Assembly (NCBI GenBank): GCA_910577095.1
Contig: CAJTLY010000001.1
Coordinates: 37,483 to 101,482 of the forward strand
Origin: an uncultured Alphaproteobacteria bacterium
GTDB lineage: Bacteria > Pseudomonadota > Alphaproteobacteria > RF32 > CAG-239
DNA length: 64,000 nucleotides
Direction: 5' to 3'
In this document: positions 9,681 to 18,083 of the stretch, in pieces
Numbering within the stretch: the first letter of the stretch is position 1
Layout of the letters: every line of letters starts with the position of its first letter
Translations under genes and position numbers: made by a program
The notes under the pieces: generated by a model
Told to the model about the DNA's origin: nothing
Seen by the model: the letters and a program-made list of their open reading frames with translations, nothing else
The model's database searches: none

Positions 9681-9831
9681 CGGTTGCCCGTGAAGCGTAA
9701 TCTTGGTTCCTGCCGATTGCAATTTGTTGTATTTGTGGGGTTTTGTAAAAAAATATAAAAAATTTACGAAAATCGTAAAAATATGCTGGACAATAAAAAA
9801 AATATCTATTATAAACTTTTTCGTTATCCAT

Positions 9832-9886
<55 letters not shown>

Positions 9887-9907
<21 letters not shown>

Positions 9908-9962
9908 CTTAAAAAACCGCCGTTTGGCGGTTTTTTGTGTTTGTCGGAACCGCCGGCACGAG
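9887..9962 (+). repeat. 76-bp direct repeat, copy 1 (tRNA-Phe 3' end plus terminator)
   Basis: Starts inside the tRNA-Phe T-arm (last 21 bases of the tRNA) and runs through the terminator hairpin to GGCACGAG. It is identical to 10129-10204, 242 bp downstream. A duplicated tRNA 3' end is the usual footprint of integration at a tRNA gene. Confidence 0.9.
9911..9936 (+). terminator. tRNA-Phe terminator
   Basis: A hairpin AAAAAACCGCC/GGCGGTTTTTT with a short loop, four bases after CCA. Confidence 0.9.
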
Positions 9963-10128
9963 CGTGGAGGCGCTGGAGAAAGAAAAAAACTTCCGGCGGA
10001 AGTTTTTTCGACGACAGGCGAAGTCTTGTTATTTTGCGAACGAGCGGCAGCGAAGTTGGCAAAAGTTACAAGACAAGTGACCGCAGCGCGTTAGCGATTG
10101 CCCGGAGGGCAGAGCTTATAAGCAAGAA
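9963..10128. other. Segment between the two tRNA-Phe-end repeats, no gene
   Basis: 166 bp with a further terminator-like hairpin (AAAACTTCC/GGAAGTTTT at about 9986-10006) and several short GC-rich inverted repeats. I see no coding capacity. It could be the residue of an excised tRNA-targeted element or a small mobile repeat. Confidence 0.5.
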
Positions 10129-10204
10129 CGATCCCGTCCCCGAGCACCACTTAAAAAACCGCCGTTTGGCGGTTTTTTGTGTTTGTCGGAACCGCCGGCA
10201 CGAG
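10129..10204 (+). repeat. 76-bp direct repeat, copy 2
   Basis: Identical to 9887-9962, including the last 21 bases of tRNA-Phe with CCA and the terminator hairpin (10153-10178). There is no tRNA body here, so it is a tRNA-end scar. It lies 78 bp upstream of adhE. Confidence 0.9.
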
Positions 10205-10282
10205 TATAGTGTGCAAAGTTAACAAAAAAGTTACGAATTGCCTGTATCATCCTGCCCCGATAAAACCAAAAGGGAGATAACA

Positions 10283-12937
10283 ATGGATAAGGCTAACCAA
10301 AATAAGGAAACCGTGCCGGATCAGCCGGTTGAAATCGTTGACACGGCCGAGGCGCTGGAAAATTTGATTGTCCGGGTCAAACGGGCGCAAAAAGAATTTG
10401 CAACCTTTTCGCAGGAACAGGTGAACGCCATTTTTCAAGCTGCTGCCGCCGCCGCCGACAAAGCGCGGATTCCGCTGGCCAAAATGGCGGTGGAAGATAC
10501 CGGAATGGGCATTGTGGAAGACAAAATAATCAAAAACCATTTTGCTTCCGAATATATTTATAACAAATATAAAAACGAAAAAACCTGCGGCGTTATCAAG
10601 GCAGACCGCACCAACGGCATCAAAATCGTTGCCGAACCGCTGGGTGTGATTGCCGGGGTCGTGCCGACCACCAACCCGACTTCTACCGCCGTTTTTAAGT
10701 CGCTGATCTGTTTAAAAACCCGCAATGCCATTATTTTTTCGCCTCATCCGCGCGCCAAAAAGTCCACCATTGCGGCAGCACGTCTGATTCGTGACGCCGC
10801 TGTGGCGGCAGGGGCGCCGAAGGACATTATTGCCTGGATTGATGAACCGACGCTGGAACTTTCCAATCTCTTGATGACACATCCTTTGATTGATTCTATT
10901 TTGGCCACCGGCGGTCCGGGGATGGTCAAAGCGGCTTATTCCAGCGGCAAACCGGCGCTCGGCGTCGGCGCAGGCAACACGCCGGCGGTGATTGACGAAA
11001 CTGCCGATGTCGAAATGGCCGTTTCTTACATTCTGATGTCCAAAACTTTTGACAACGGCATGATTTGCGCCTCCGAACAGTCGGTGATTGCGGTAAAAGA
11101 AGTTTACGATCAGGTCAAAAAAGAGTTGGAATTTCGGGGAGCTTACATTCTCAATCAACAAGAAGCCGAACAGTTGTCAAAAATCATTCTTACCGAGAAA
11201 ATGACGGTTAATGCCGATATTGTCGGACAAAGCGCCGCCACCATTGCCAAACTGGCCGGTTTTGAAGTGCCGCCGCATGCCAAGGTTCTGGTCAGCGAAC
11301 AGACTTCGACCGATCGCGCCAACCCGTTTGCCCATGAAAAACTGTCCCCGATTTTGGCTTTGTATAAAGCGGACAATTTCGAACAGGCAACCGATATGGC
11401 GTTAGAACTGGTCAATTTGGGAGGTGTGGGACACACTTCGGTTTTGTATACCGACAGTCGTTCTCAGGAACGAATCAACTTTTTTGCCACTAAACTGCCG
11501 ACCGGACGTTTGTTGATTAATTCGCCGTCGTCGCAAGGCGGTATCGGCGATTTGTTCAATTTTAAGCTTGAACCCTCGTTGACGCTGGGCTGTGGTTCGT
11601 GGGGCGGCAATTCCGTCAGCGAAAACGTCGGCGTCAAACATTTGCTTAATTATAAAACCGTTGCCGAAAGGAGAGAAAATATGTTGTGGTTCCGAGTTCC
11701 TCCGAAAATTTATTTCAAACGCGGCGCCGTCGATCAGGCTCTGCGCGAACTGGAAGGCAAAAAGCGCGCTTTTATCGTTACCGACCGCTATCTGTTTGAC
11801 TCCGGCATTGTCAACAATGTGACCCGGGTGCTGGAAGAAATGGATATCGACTATCAGATCTTCTTTGACGTCAAACCCGATCCGACCTTGTCAACCATTG
11901 ACGAAGCGCTGGCGATGGTCCGTCCTTATCAGCCGGACGTGTTTATTGCCCTTGGCGGCGGTTCGCCGATGGACGCGGCCAAAATCATTTGGCTGATGTA
12001 CGAACATCCGGAAGTCAATTTCGAAGATATATCAATGCGTTTTATGGATATTCGCAAACGGATATGTTCTATTCCCGAGTTGGGTAAAAAAGCGCAGTTG
12101 GTCGCGATTCCGACCACTTCGGGCACCGGATCGGAAGTAACGCCGTTTGCGATCATCACCGATGATGAAACTCATGTCAAATATGCGATTGCCGATTATG
12201 CCCTGACGCCGAACATGGCGATTATTGACGCCAACTTTGTCGACAACATGCCGAAAGGGCTGACGGCGGCATCGGGTTTTGATGCGTTGGTCCATGCGGT
12301 GGAAGCCTATGTTTCGGTCATGGCGACCAATTTCACCAACTCGGCGGCGTTGGAAGCAATTAAGCAGGTTTTCCGTTATTTGCCGCGTGCTTATCACAAC
12401 GGTGCCGCCGATCCGGTGGCGCGAGAAAAAGTGCATCATGCGGCAACGATTGCCGGAATGGCCTTTGCCAACTCGTTTCTTGGCCTTTGCCACTCAATGG
12501 CACATAAGCTGGGCGGCGCTTTCAATATTCCGCACGGAATTGCCAACGCATTGCTGTTTAATCAGGTGATTCGTTACAATGCCACCGACTGTCCGCGCAA
12601 ACAGGCCGTTTTCCCGCAATATAAATTCCCCAACGCCAAACAGCGTTACGGACAGATTGCCGGCAACCTGAAACTGGGCGGTAAAAATGATGATGAAAAA
12701 CTGGAGAATCTGTTGGCTGCGGTTTCCAAACTGAAAGAAGAAATCGAAATTCCGCACTCGATTAAGGAGTGGGGGATTAAGGAAGAAGATTTCTACGCCA
12801 AGTTGGACGATATGGTTGAAAAGGCCTTTGACGACCAGTGCACCGGCGCCAACCCGGTTTATCCGCTGATGGAAGATATCCGCCGGATTTATATTGACGC
12901 TTACAACGGCGTTGACTATCAGCCGGAAGAGAAATAA
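10283..12937 (+). CDS. adhE: Bifunctional acetaldehyde-CoA/alcohol dehydrogenase
   Basis: Reduces acetyl-CoA to acetaldehyde and then ethanol, regenerating two NAD+ during fermentation; family members form spirosome filaments. At 884 aa it has the usual AdhE length. The N-terminal aldehyde dehydrogenase domain (to about residue 440) shows FDNGMICASEQSVI with the catalytic Cys. The C-terminal iron-dependent alcohol dehydrogenase domain begins near RVPPKIYFKRG and has GGGSPMDAAKIIW and the metal-binding HSMAHKLGGAFNIPHG. The start at 10283 is preceded by GGGAG; the frame extends further upstream without one. It is monocistronic, with a terminator behind it. It implies anaerobic ethanol fermentation. 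Confidence 0.97.
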   Translation: MDKANQNKETVPDQPVEIVDTAEALENLIVRVKRAQKEFATFSQEQVNAIFQAAAAAADKARIPLAKMAVEDTGMGIVEDKIIKNHFASEYIYNKYKNEKTCGVIKADRTNGIKIVAEPLGVIAGVVPTTNPTSTAVFKSLICLKTRNAIIFSPHPRAKKSTIAAARLIRDAAVAAGAPKDIIAWIDEPTLELSNLLMTHPLIDSILATGGPGMVKAAYSSGKPALGVGAGNTPAVIDETADVEMAVSYILMSKTFDNGMICASEQSVIAVKEVYDQVKKELEFRGAYILNQQEAEQLSKIILTEKMTVNADIVGQSAATIAKLAGFEVPPHAKVLVSEQTSTDRANPFAHEKLSPILALYKADNFEQATDMALELVNLGGVGHTSVLYTDSRSQERINFFATKLPTGRLLINSPSSQGGIGDLFNFKLEPSLTLGCGSWGGNSVSENVGVKHLLNYKTVAERRENMLWFRVPPKIYFKRGAVDQALRELEGKKRAFIVTDRYLFDSGIVNNVTRVLEEMDIDYQIFFDVKPDPTLSTIDEALAMVRPYQPDVFIALGGGSPMDAAKIIWLMYEHPEVNFEDISMRFMDIRKRICSIPELGKKAQLVAIPTTSGTGSEVTPFAIITDDETHVKYAIADYALTPNMAIIDANFVDNMPKGLTAASGFDALVHAVEAYVSVMATNFTNSAALEAIKQVFRYLPRAYHNGAADPVAREKVHHAATIAGMAFANSFLGLCHSMAHKLGGAFNIPHGIANALLFNQVIRYNATDCPRKQAVFPQYKFPNAKQRYGQIAGNLKLGGKNDDEKLENLLAAVSKLKEEIEIPHSIKEWGIKEEDFYAKLDDMVEKAFDDQCTGANPVYPLMEDIRRIYIDAYNGVDYQPEEK

Positions 12938-12950
12938 GGCGTGATGACGG

Positions 12951-12980
12951 AAAAGCCCCGGATTTTTCCGGGGCTTTTTC
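12951..12980 (+). terminator. adhE terminator
   Basis: A stem AAAAGCCCCGG/CCGGGGCTTTTT with a short T-rich loop just after adhE. It also serves the converging minus-strand NfeD gene. Confidence 0.9.
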
Positions 12981-13011
12981 GGACCAAGGTCAAAATGAGG
13001 AAAACGGACAC

Positions 13012-13464
13012 TCAGTCGGTGCTCCGGTATTTGACGGCTTTGAGAATAACGCCGTTTTCAACTCCGGTTATTTTAACCCGATCTCCTTTTTTCAAACCGT
13101 CTTCACATTCAACGATCCAAACCGTATCGTTGACAATAGCCTTAGAACGGCCGTCCGAAGCGTCTTCTGCCAGCAAATAGGTTTTGCCGATGTGCTGGCC
13201 GGCCATATCGTTAAGGTATTTGTACTTTTCGGCGCCGGTGCTGCGTTTGACGACTTTGGCATAAACAAACCAGCCGGCAACGGCAAAGACAACGGAAAAC
13301 GCACCGAAAATGACCGATTGCTCAATTGCGCCGAAGTCGTTGTAAATGGTGAGTATTCCGGTGGCAAATGCCGACAGTCCGAACCAAACCAGATAAACGC
13401 CGGGGACGAACACTTCCAGCAAGACCAACGCCAGTCCGAGTGAAAACCATTCCATATAGTTCAT
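13012..13464 (-). CDS. NfeD-family membrane protein (YbbJ-like)
   Basis: A 150-aa protein with about three N-terminal membrane segments (residues 5-75) followed by a small OB-fold domain (about 85-145, with GDRVKITGVENGVILKAV). This is the short NfeD1b/YbbJ architecture without the ClpP-like protease domain. Known: such proteins pair with SPFH proteins in membrane microdomains. The gene lies 12 bp downstream of the SPFH gene on the same strand, so the two are co-transcribed and probably form a complex. Confidence 0.88.
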   Translation of the reverse strand: MNYMEWFSLGLALVLLEVFVPGVYLVWFGLSAFATGILTIYNDFGAIEQSVIFGAFSVVFAVAGWFVYAKVVKRSTGAEKYKYLNDMAGQHIGKTYLLAEDASDGRSKAIVNDTVWIVECEDGLKKGDRVKITGVENGVILKAVKYRSTD

Positions 13465-13476
13465 GGCTGTTCTCCT

Positions 13477-14403
13477 TTACTTGCGATTGGCGGCGGTGTT
13501 CTTTTCCTGCAGCACTTCTTTGGCAATCTCCGCAATTCCGGCGATCGATCCCATCACGTTTGCCGTATCCATCGGCATCATCAGCAATTTCTGATTGGGC
13601 GAGGTGACAATTCCCTGCAAGGCTTCGATATATTTTTGTCCCAGAAAATAGTTGAGCGATTGCGGACTTCCGCCGGCAATGGCATCCGATACCATTTTGG
13701 CGGCGTTTGCTTCGGCGAGGGCGAGACGTTCGCGGGCTTCCGCTTCACGGAATGCCGCTTCTTTTTGGGCTTCGGCAGCCAGAATGACCGATTGTTTCTC
13801 ACCTTCGGCTTTTAAAATTTCAGCCTGGCGAAATCCTTCGGCTTCGAGAATGTTGGCACGTTTGTCGCGCTCGGCTTTCATTTGGCGCGCCATCGAATTG
13901 ATCAGATCGGCGGGCGGGGTAATGTCTTTGATCTCTACCCGGGTTACCTTGACGCCCCACGGTATGGTCGCTTCGTCGACTACCGCCAGCAGTTTGTGGT
14001 TAATGGCATCGCGCTGAGACAGCAGCTCGTCAATTTCCATGCTGCCGATGACGGTACGAATGTTGGTCATAATCAGATTTAAGATGGCAACGTTCAGATC
14101 TTTGACCTGATAAGCGGCATTGGCAGCCTGTTGGATCTGAAAGAACAAAACCCCGTCCACGCGGACAGTTGCATTGTCTTTGGTGATAACGTCTTGAGAA
14201 GGTACATCAAGAACTTGTTCCATCCGATTGATTTTTGCTCCGATTTTTTCGACAATCGGAATAATGATGTGCAGACCCGGGGAAAGGGTGCGGGTAAAAC
14301 GGCCGAAACTTTCCACCGTATATTCATATCCTTGCCGGACAATGACCACCGAAGTCAACAACAGAAAGAAGACGACAACGGCGAGAAATAATGCAAACTC
14401 CAT
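13477..14403 (-). CDS. qmcA: SPFH/stomatin-family membrane protein (QmcA-like)
   Basis: A 308-aa protein with one N-terminal membrane helix (FALFLAVVVFFLLLTSVVIV), an SPFH/PHB domain (about residues 25-190; QGYEYTVESFGRFTRTLSPGLH, then DVPSQDVITKDNATVRVD), and a long Ala/Glu coiled coil (190-260) for oligomerisation. These proteins build large membrane-bound rings and are linked to quality control with the FtsH protease. The gene is first in an operon with the NfeD protein. The symbol follows the E. coli qmcA-ybbJ arrangement; other SPFH paralogues cannot be excluded. Confidence 0.88.
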   Translation of the reverse strand: MEFALFLAVVVFFLLLTSVVIVRQGYEYTVESFGRFTRTLSPGLHIIIPIVEKIGAKINRMEQVLDVPSQDVITKDNATVRVDGVLFFQIQQAANAAYQVKDLNVAILNLIMTNIRTVIGSMEIDELLSQRDAINHKLLAVVDEATIPWGVKVTRVEIKDITPPADLINSMARQMKAERDKRANILEAEGFRQAEILKAEGEKQSVILAAEAQKEAAFREAEARERLALAEANAAKMVSDAIAGGSPQSLNYFLGQKYIEALQGIVTSPNQKLLMMPMDTANVMGSIAGIAEIAKEVLQEKNTAANRK

Positions 14404-14882
14404 AATTTTCTCCTTGTTAGTTATTTAGATCTCGTTGTCAGAATAGCGGAAATCTCACTTTCATACAACCGGCACCGAAAGTTATATACAACAATCGTTA
14501 GGTTGCCGATTCTTTGATAAAGGCGATCCCGAGAGTGGAACAGAATCTTTTTTACGGTTTTCGATTTCAAAGCGATTAATAATTTTGCCTCAATATGTTA
14601 ATGCCCGATTGCCAAAATTTTTTTTGATTATTTTGTATTTCGTCAACTTACCGCTCTGCAAGATCCGGAGTTTTGTTCGTAATTTCGGGAGGTTGTTCGG
14701 CAGAGGAGAAAAAAACGCCGAATCGGTCATGTCGTTTGTCAATATTATGTCGGAAATTTGACGGAAAAGCGGGCGGTCCGTTGTGTAAAAGTTTTGTTAA
14801 AAGCTGCGCCCGGTGCAAGAATTATGTTGCCAAAACAACCGGTTTTATATTACAATTTAGCTAATAACAGGGGGAGAAGCAA
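14404..14882. other. Intergenic region with a promoter
   Basis: About 480 bp without a credible gene between two divergent genes. A sigma70-type promoter reading right is visible: TTGCCA at 14827-14832, an 18-base spacer and TACAAT at 14851-14856, about 26 bp before the ATG at 14883. The rest is AT-rich and shows nothing I can name. Confidence 0.5.
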
Positions 14883-16382
14883 ATGGACGTGGTGGCAGGA
14901 AAAGGAGGAAATTTCTTCGTTGTTAACGGTTCCGTCAGCAACACCATTCTCAATATGCTGTCTGAGATCTCGTATGAAGAGTTTGGCAAATACAACGCTT
15001 ATTCGACAATGAAGAAGATTTCGCGCCAAAGCCCGGCGGAATACGCCGCCAAAAACGGGCTGCGTCAAAATATTGTTGAAAATTTTTCCCGCCTGGAAGA
15101 AGTGATCGATTATCACGCCACTCAGGATCTGATGTATTTTATTGAATCCGAAGACGGTCGGGAACGTTCGGACAGTTATGACAACGATGTCGTTGTCAAT
15201 CCCGCAAATTACAACAACGGCTTTTTGCATGCCGCCCCGCGGGAAGTTTCGGGACTGATTACCGATTCTTTTCAAATTCCGGAAGATTTGGTGCCGCGTT
15301 TGCTGAAAAGCGTCGGCATATCGATCAAAAGGGAAACCCTTTCGCATTTCGTAAAATGGAATAATATTACCTACAAAGTTGACATTACGCCCGCCCGTAC
15401 TCAGAACTATGTCAGCATGTTTAACAACAAATCAATCATTGTGGTCGAAAATTGCTATGTTTTTCAATCCGATGATTGGAATATTGTCAAAAAAATCGAA
15501 CAGAAGTTCATTAAGGAAAAGGTACGTCGCAAAAAATCGTGGTTTTTGAAAGAAAAACCGGATGATGTCCTGCTGGAAGATATTTTGCGCAAAATGTTCA
15601 AGGATAAGGCTCTGATTCGCTACACCGCCTTGTATCACGCTTATCGCGAGATTCGTAAAATCCGTCACGATTATGCCGGAATTTTTATTCACGAGTTTCA
15701 TCACTTGCGCAATAAAATTCTGGTTGAAAATCGCAGCCTGCATCCAAAGTCGCTGGCTTTGAATGGCGCGGATCTTTATAATATTCAGGTGGAAGACGAG
15801 CGAAGCGCTTCTTTGGCGGTAACGATTTTCCGTTTGAGCCGCTACTGGAAAAACAAGGGTTGGAACGAGCTTTTGAGCAAAGAACCGTGCTTTGAAGTAT
15901 TGAAAGACCGTCCGCAGGAAGTGCGCGAGAACTTGCTCAAAAATATGGAATTTGTGGTTAATCTGAAGCTTAAGCATTGGACTGAAAACGAACTCGTACG
16001 CCATTATCCGAAATTTGTCGGCAATCTTCCGCTGATTGAAGCGCGCAATTCGATTGCCAAAGGCGAAGATGTCGAACGGCGCGAATACTTCCGCCAGCGT
16101 TCGCTGATGTACAGTTTTTATATTTATAATCCCGACAGCGGAAGGTTTGAACTGCGCAACCTGAGCCGTTATATCAAAATTGATATTCCGGTTGACGGTT
16201 TTGTGCAGGAGAATATAATTGACAAAGCCCGTTACTATATTGATCGTAAAAAAGCCGCCAAACGCTTTTTGCTGGCCAAAGACGGCATCAGCGAAGCGCT
16301 GGTGAAAAAAGCGGCGGTCGTTTTCGACGCGCCGCGTCGTCTCGGAGCGCGCCGGCGGTTGAGCGAAGCGGACAAAAAATAA
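14883..16382 (+). CDS. Unknown protein with HExxH motif
   Basis: A 499-aa protein without signal peptide or membrane segment. Near residue 275 it has IFIHEFHHLRNKI, a HExxH zinc motif, followed about 35 residues later by VEDERSASLA, which could supply a Glu third ligand as in gluzincin peptidases. The rest is charged, helical and Arg/Lys-rich at the C-terminus (RRLGARRRLSEADKK). I recognise no family. The ATG at 14883 has GGGGGAG at good spacing. A 77-aa membrane protein follows after 19 bp, so the two are probably one operon. Inference: a cytoplasmic metallopeptidase-like protein. Confidence 0.6.
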   Translation: MDVVAGKGGNFFVVNGSVSNTILNMLSEISYEEFGKYNAYSTMKKISRQSPAEYAAKNGLRQNIVENFSRLEEVIDYHATQDLMYFIESEDGRERSDSYDNDVVVNPANYNNGFLHAAPREVSGLITDSFQIPEDLVPRLLKSVGISIKRETLSHFVKWNNITYKVDITPARTQNYVSMFNNKSIIVVENCYVFQSDDWNIVKKIEQKFIKEKVRRKKSWFLKEKPDDVLLEDILRKMFKDKALIRYTALYHAYREIRKIRHDYAGIFIHEFHHLRNKILVENRSLHPKSLALNGADLYNIQVEDERSASLAVTIFRLSRYWKNKGWNELLSKEPCFEVLKDRPQEVRENLLKNMEFVVNLKLKHWTENELVRHYPKFVGNLPLIEARNSIAKGEDVERREYFRQRSLMYSFYIYNPDSGRFELRNLSRYIKIDIPVDGFVQENIIDKARYYIDRKKAAKRFLLAKDGISEALVKKAAVVFDAPRRLGARRRLSEADKK

Positions 16383-16401
16383 AAACACAAAGGAGAAAAA
16401 C

Positions 16402-16635
16402 ATGAAAACGTTAATCTATCTGATCGGACTGGTTGCCGTTGGTTTGGCAATTGCATGGTTTGGTTTCGGCATCCATCCGAAAACCGTTTATTACAGAACG
16501 CTCAATATGTTTGCTTCAACCTCGGAAACAACCGCCGGTCATGCACAAGACGTTAAAAATACCGGCAGCCGTTTTGTCGATGTAATCAAAAACAATTATA
16601 ACGATCAGGATATGACCCGACCGATGGCTCATTAG
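16402..16635 (+). CDS. Small single-pass membrane protein
   Basis: A 77-aa protein with one N-terminal hydrophobic helix (LIYLIGLVAVGLAIAWFGFG) and a polar tail. GGAG sits at good distance before ATG. No family is recognised. It follows the HExxH gene closely, so it may be its membrane partner. Confidence 0.6.
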   Translation: MKTLIYLIGLVAVGLAIAWFGFGIHPKTVYYRTLNMFASTSETTAGHAQDVKNTGSRFVDVIKNNYNDQDMTRPMAH

Positions 16636-16648
16636 AAAGCTTCTTCAA

Positions 16649-16680
16649 CGTAAACAAGCACCGAAAGGTGCTGTTTTACG
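16649..16680 (+). terminator. Hairpin terminator
   Basis: AGCACC-GAAA-GGTGCT tetraloop stem, extended by flanking CGTAAA/TTTACG, just after the 77-aa gene. The U-tract is short, so strength is uncertain. Confidence 0.6.
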
Positions 16681-16804
16681 TTCTGACGGGAGCCGATCGC
16701 CGCAGATTGATCCAAAATCGTTGTCACGGCTTGACAACCGCTTAATTCAAAGTGTATAAGTAAACGGTTTAAACTTGATGAAAAACTTAAATGTGATTTG
16801 ATAA

Positions 16805-17431
16805 ATGCCTGATTTTTATTTTGAAAATAAATATGATTGTGAAGTGGCGGGAATAGATGAAGCCGGGCGGGGACCGTGGGCCGGGCCTGTGGTTGCCGGT
16901 GCGGTGGTGATTAAAAATCGCTGTTTGTGCGACGAACTGTTAAACGGCTTGGACGATTCTAAAAAGCTTTCGGCCGCCAAAAGAGAAAAGCTTTACTTAA
17001 AACTTTTCGAGGAGCAGGCGGCAGGAAATCTTCAAATCGGTATCGGAGAAGCTTCGGTGCAGGAAATTGACGAGTTAAACATTTTGCAGGCGACTTTTTT
17101 AGCAATGCGCCGGGCGGTTGAAAAACTGCCTGTTTGTCCGTCTGCGGCGTTAATCGACGGCAACCGCACGCCGCCGGCTTTTCCTTGTGCATGCCAAACG
17201 GTTATCAAAGGCGATTCACTTTCGTTGTCAATTTCGGCAGCGTCGATTGTTGCAAAGGTATATCGGGACCGCCTGATGCGCGAGTTGGGGGAGCGATATC
17301 CCGGATACGGTTTCGAAAAAAACGCCGGTTACGGTACCGCTGCTCATATTGAAGGACTGAAAAAACAAGGCGTTACGCCGGAGCATCGACGCAGTTATAA
17401 ACCGATAAAAGAATTTATGAAACAAAAGTGA
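16805..17431 (+). CDS. rnhB: Ribonuclease HII
   Basis: Cleaves RNA in RNA-DNA hybrids and single ribonucleotides in DNA. The 208-aa length is typical. The N-terminal active-site motif GIDEAGRGPWAGPVVAGAVV supplies the first Asp and Glu. DDSKKLS, LIDGN and SISAASIVAKVYRDRLM are the other conserved blocks, ending with GYGFEKNAGYGTAAH. There is no obvious Shine-Dalgarno sequence. It stands alone between two hairpins. Confidence 0.95.
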   Translation: MPDFYFENKYDCEVAGIDEAGRGPWAGPVVAGAVVIKNRCLCDELLNGLDDSKKLSAAKREKLYLKLFEEQAAGNLQIGIGEASVQEIDELNILQATFLAMRRAVEKLPVCPSAALIDGNRTPPAFPCACQTVIKGDSLSLSISAASIVAKVYRDRLMRELGERYPGYGFEKNAGYGTAAHIEGLKKQGVTPEHRRSYKPIKEFMKQK

Positions 17432-17440
17432 ATTTTAGGG

Positions 17441-17469
17441 TTGACTTTTTGTCTAAAATATGAGATAGT
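17441..17469 (+). promoter_or_regulatory. Sigma70-like promoter of the 89-aa gene
   Basis: TTGACT at 17441-17446 and GATAGT at 17464-17469 with 17-bp spacing. An overlapping inverted repeat (AGTTATT-N5-AATAACT, 17467-17485) at the expected start of transcription could be an operator or a 5' hairpin. Confidence 0.5.
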
Positions 17470-17501
17470 TATTTTTGTAATAACTAATTATTTTAAAACT
17501 T

Positions 17502-17771
17502 ATGATGAATAAAGCAACCCGTAACGGAAATGGAAATTCCCGTCTCGCAGAACAGTTAGGAATAATCAGAGGCAAGAACGTCGATAAAAAAGCCGCTTAC
17601 CTCAAAGGTCATGATCTCATGCCCGAGGTACTGCCCGAGCTCTTCAAGTGTACCAACCTGGAACTCGCCGTGCTCTACCTCCGCAAGTTCGAAACCGTTC
17701 CGCAGGAAGTCGCTGCCGCTGCCTGCAAGGCCGGCCGTAGTTCTCTCCTTCGAGGCTTAGCCGTTGCGTAG
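17502..17771 (+). CDS. Small protein of unknown function with strongly biased codons
   Basis: An 89-aa, soluble, mostly helical protein (MNKATRNGNGNSRLAEQLG...; basic N-terminus, hydrophobic helices LELAVLYLRKF and EVAAAACKAG). No signal peptide and no recognised family. Codon use is strikingly different from its neighbours: mostly CTC/CTG, GTC, TAC, AAG, AAC and TTC, as in highly expressed genes. No Shine-Dalgarno sequence precedes the double ATG (17502/17505). A good promoter lies about 35 bp upstream of the ATG and two tandem terminators follow, so it is an insulated, probably highly transcribed unit. Confidence 0.65.
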   Translation: MMNKATRNGNGNSRLAEQLGIIRGKNVDKKAAYLKGHDLMPEVLPELFKCTNLELAVLYLRKFETVPQEVAAAACKAGRSSLLRGLAVA

Positions 17772-17773
17772 CT

Positions 17774-17803
17774 TCACTAAAAAGAACTGTTCTTTTTAGT
17801 TCT
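17774..17803 (+). terminator. First of two tandem terminators
   Basis: CACTAAAAAGAAC / GTTCTTTTTAGT stem with a tight loop and a following T-rich stretch. Confidence 0.75.
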
Positions 17804-17807
17804 TTTA

Positions 17808-17842
17808 TAAGCTGTTCGTTTCAAACGAGCAGCTTTTTTTTG
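17808..17842 (+). terminator. Second of two tandem terminators
   Basis: AAGCTGTTCGTTT / AAACGAGCAGCTT stem followed by an eight-base T-run. Confidence 0.8.
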
Positions 17843-18083
17843 TTTAAAACTTTTGCGGACCGAAGCGTCAACGAAAAAATTAAGCCGAAATTTTTGACAA
17901 ATACGGTTTTTATAAACGTCAGAACCTGTTTTCAAAATTCTTAAAATGCCGGAAACCGTTGCTTTTGCGCCTAAAATGAAAAACTAGCCAAAAAATATTT
18001 TGGATCGGTTTTTGTTAATAATTTTATAACTTCTTTTTGTCATACTGCCTTCATTGTCAAATGACCATAATGAAGTGAAATAA

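Noticed and set aside
9963..10128. A structured ncRNA after tRNA-Phe
   Set aside because: Only short hairpins that read as terminators; no promoter of its own is seen.
14673..14864. A 63-codon frame before the HExxH gene
   Set aside because: No ribosome site, alternative start, Cys-rich without motif, and it overlaps the promoter of the next gene.
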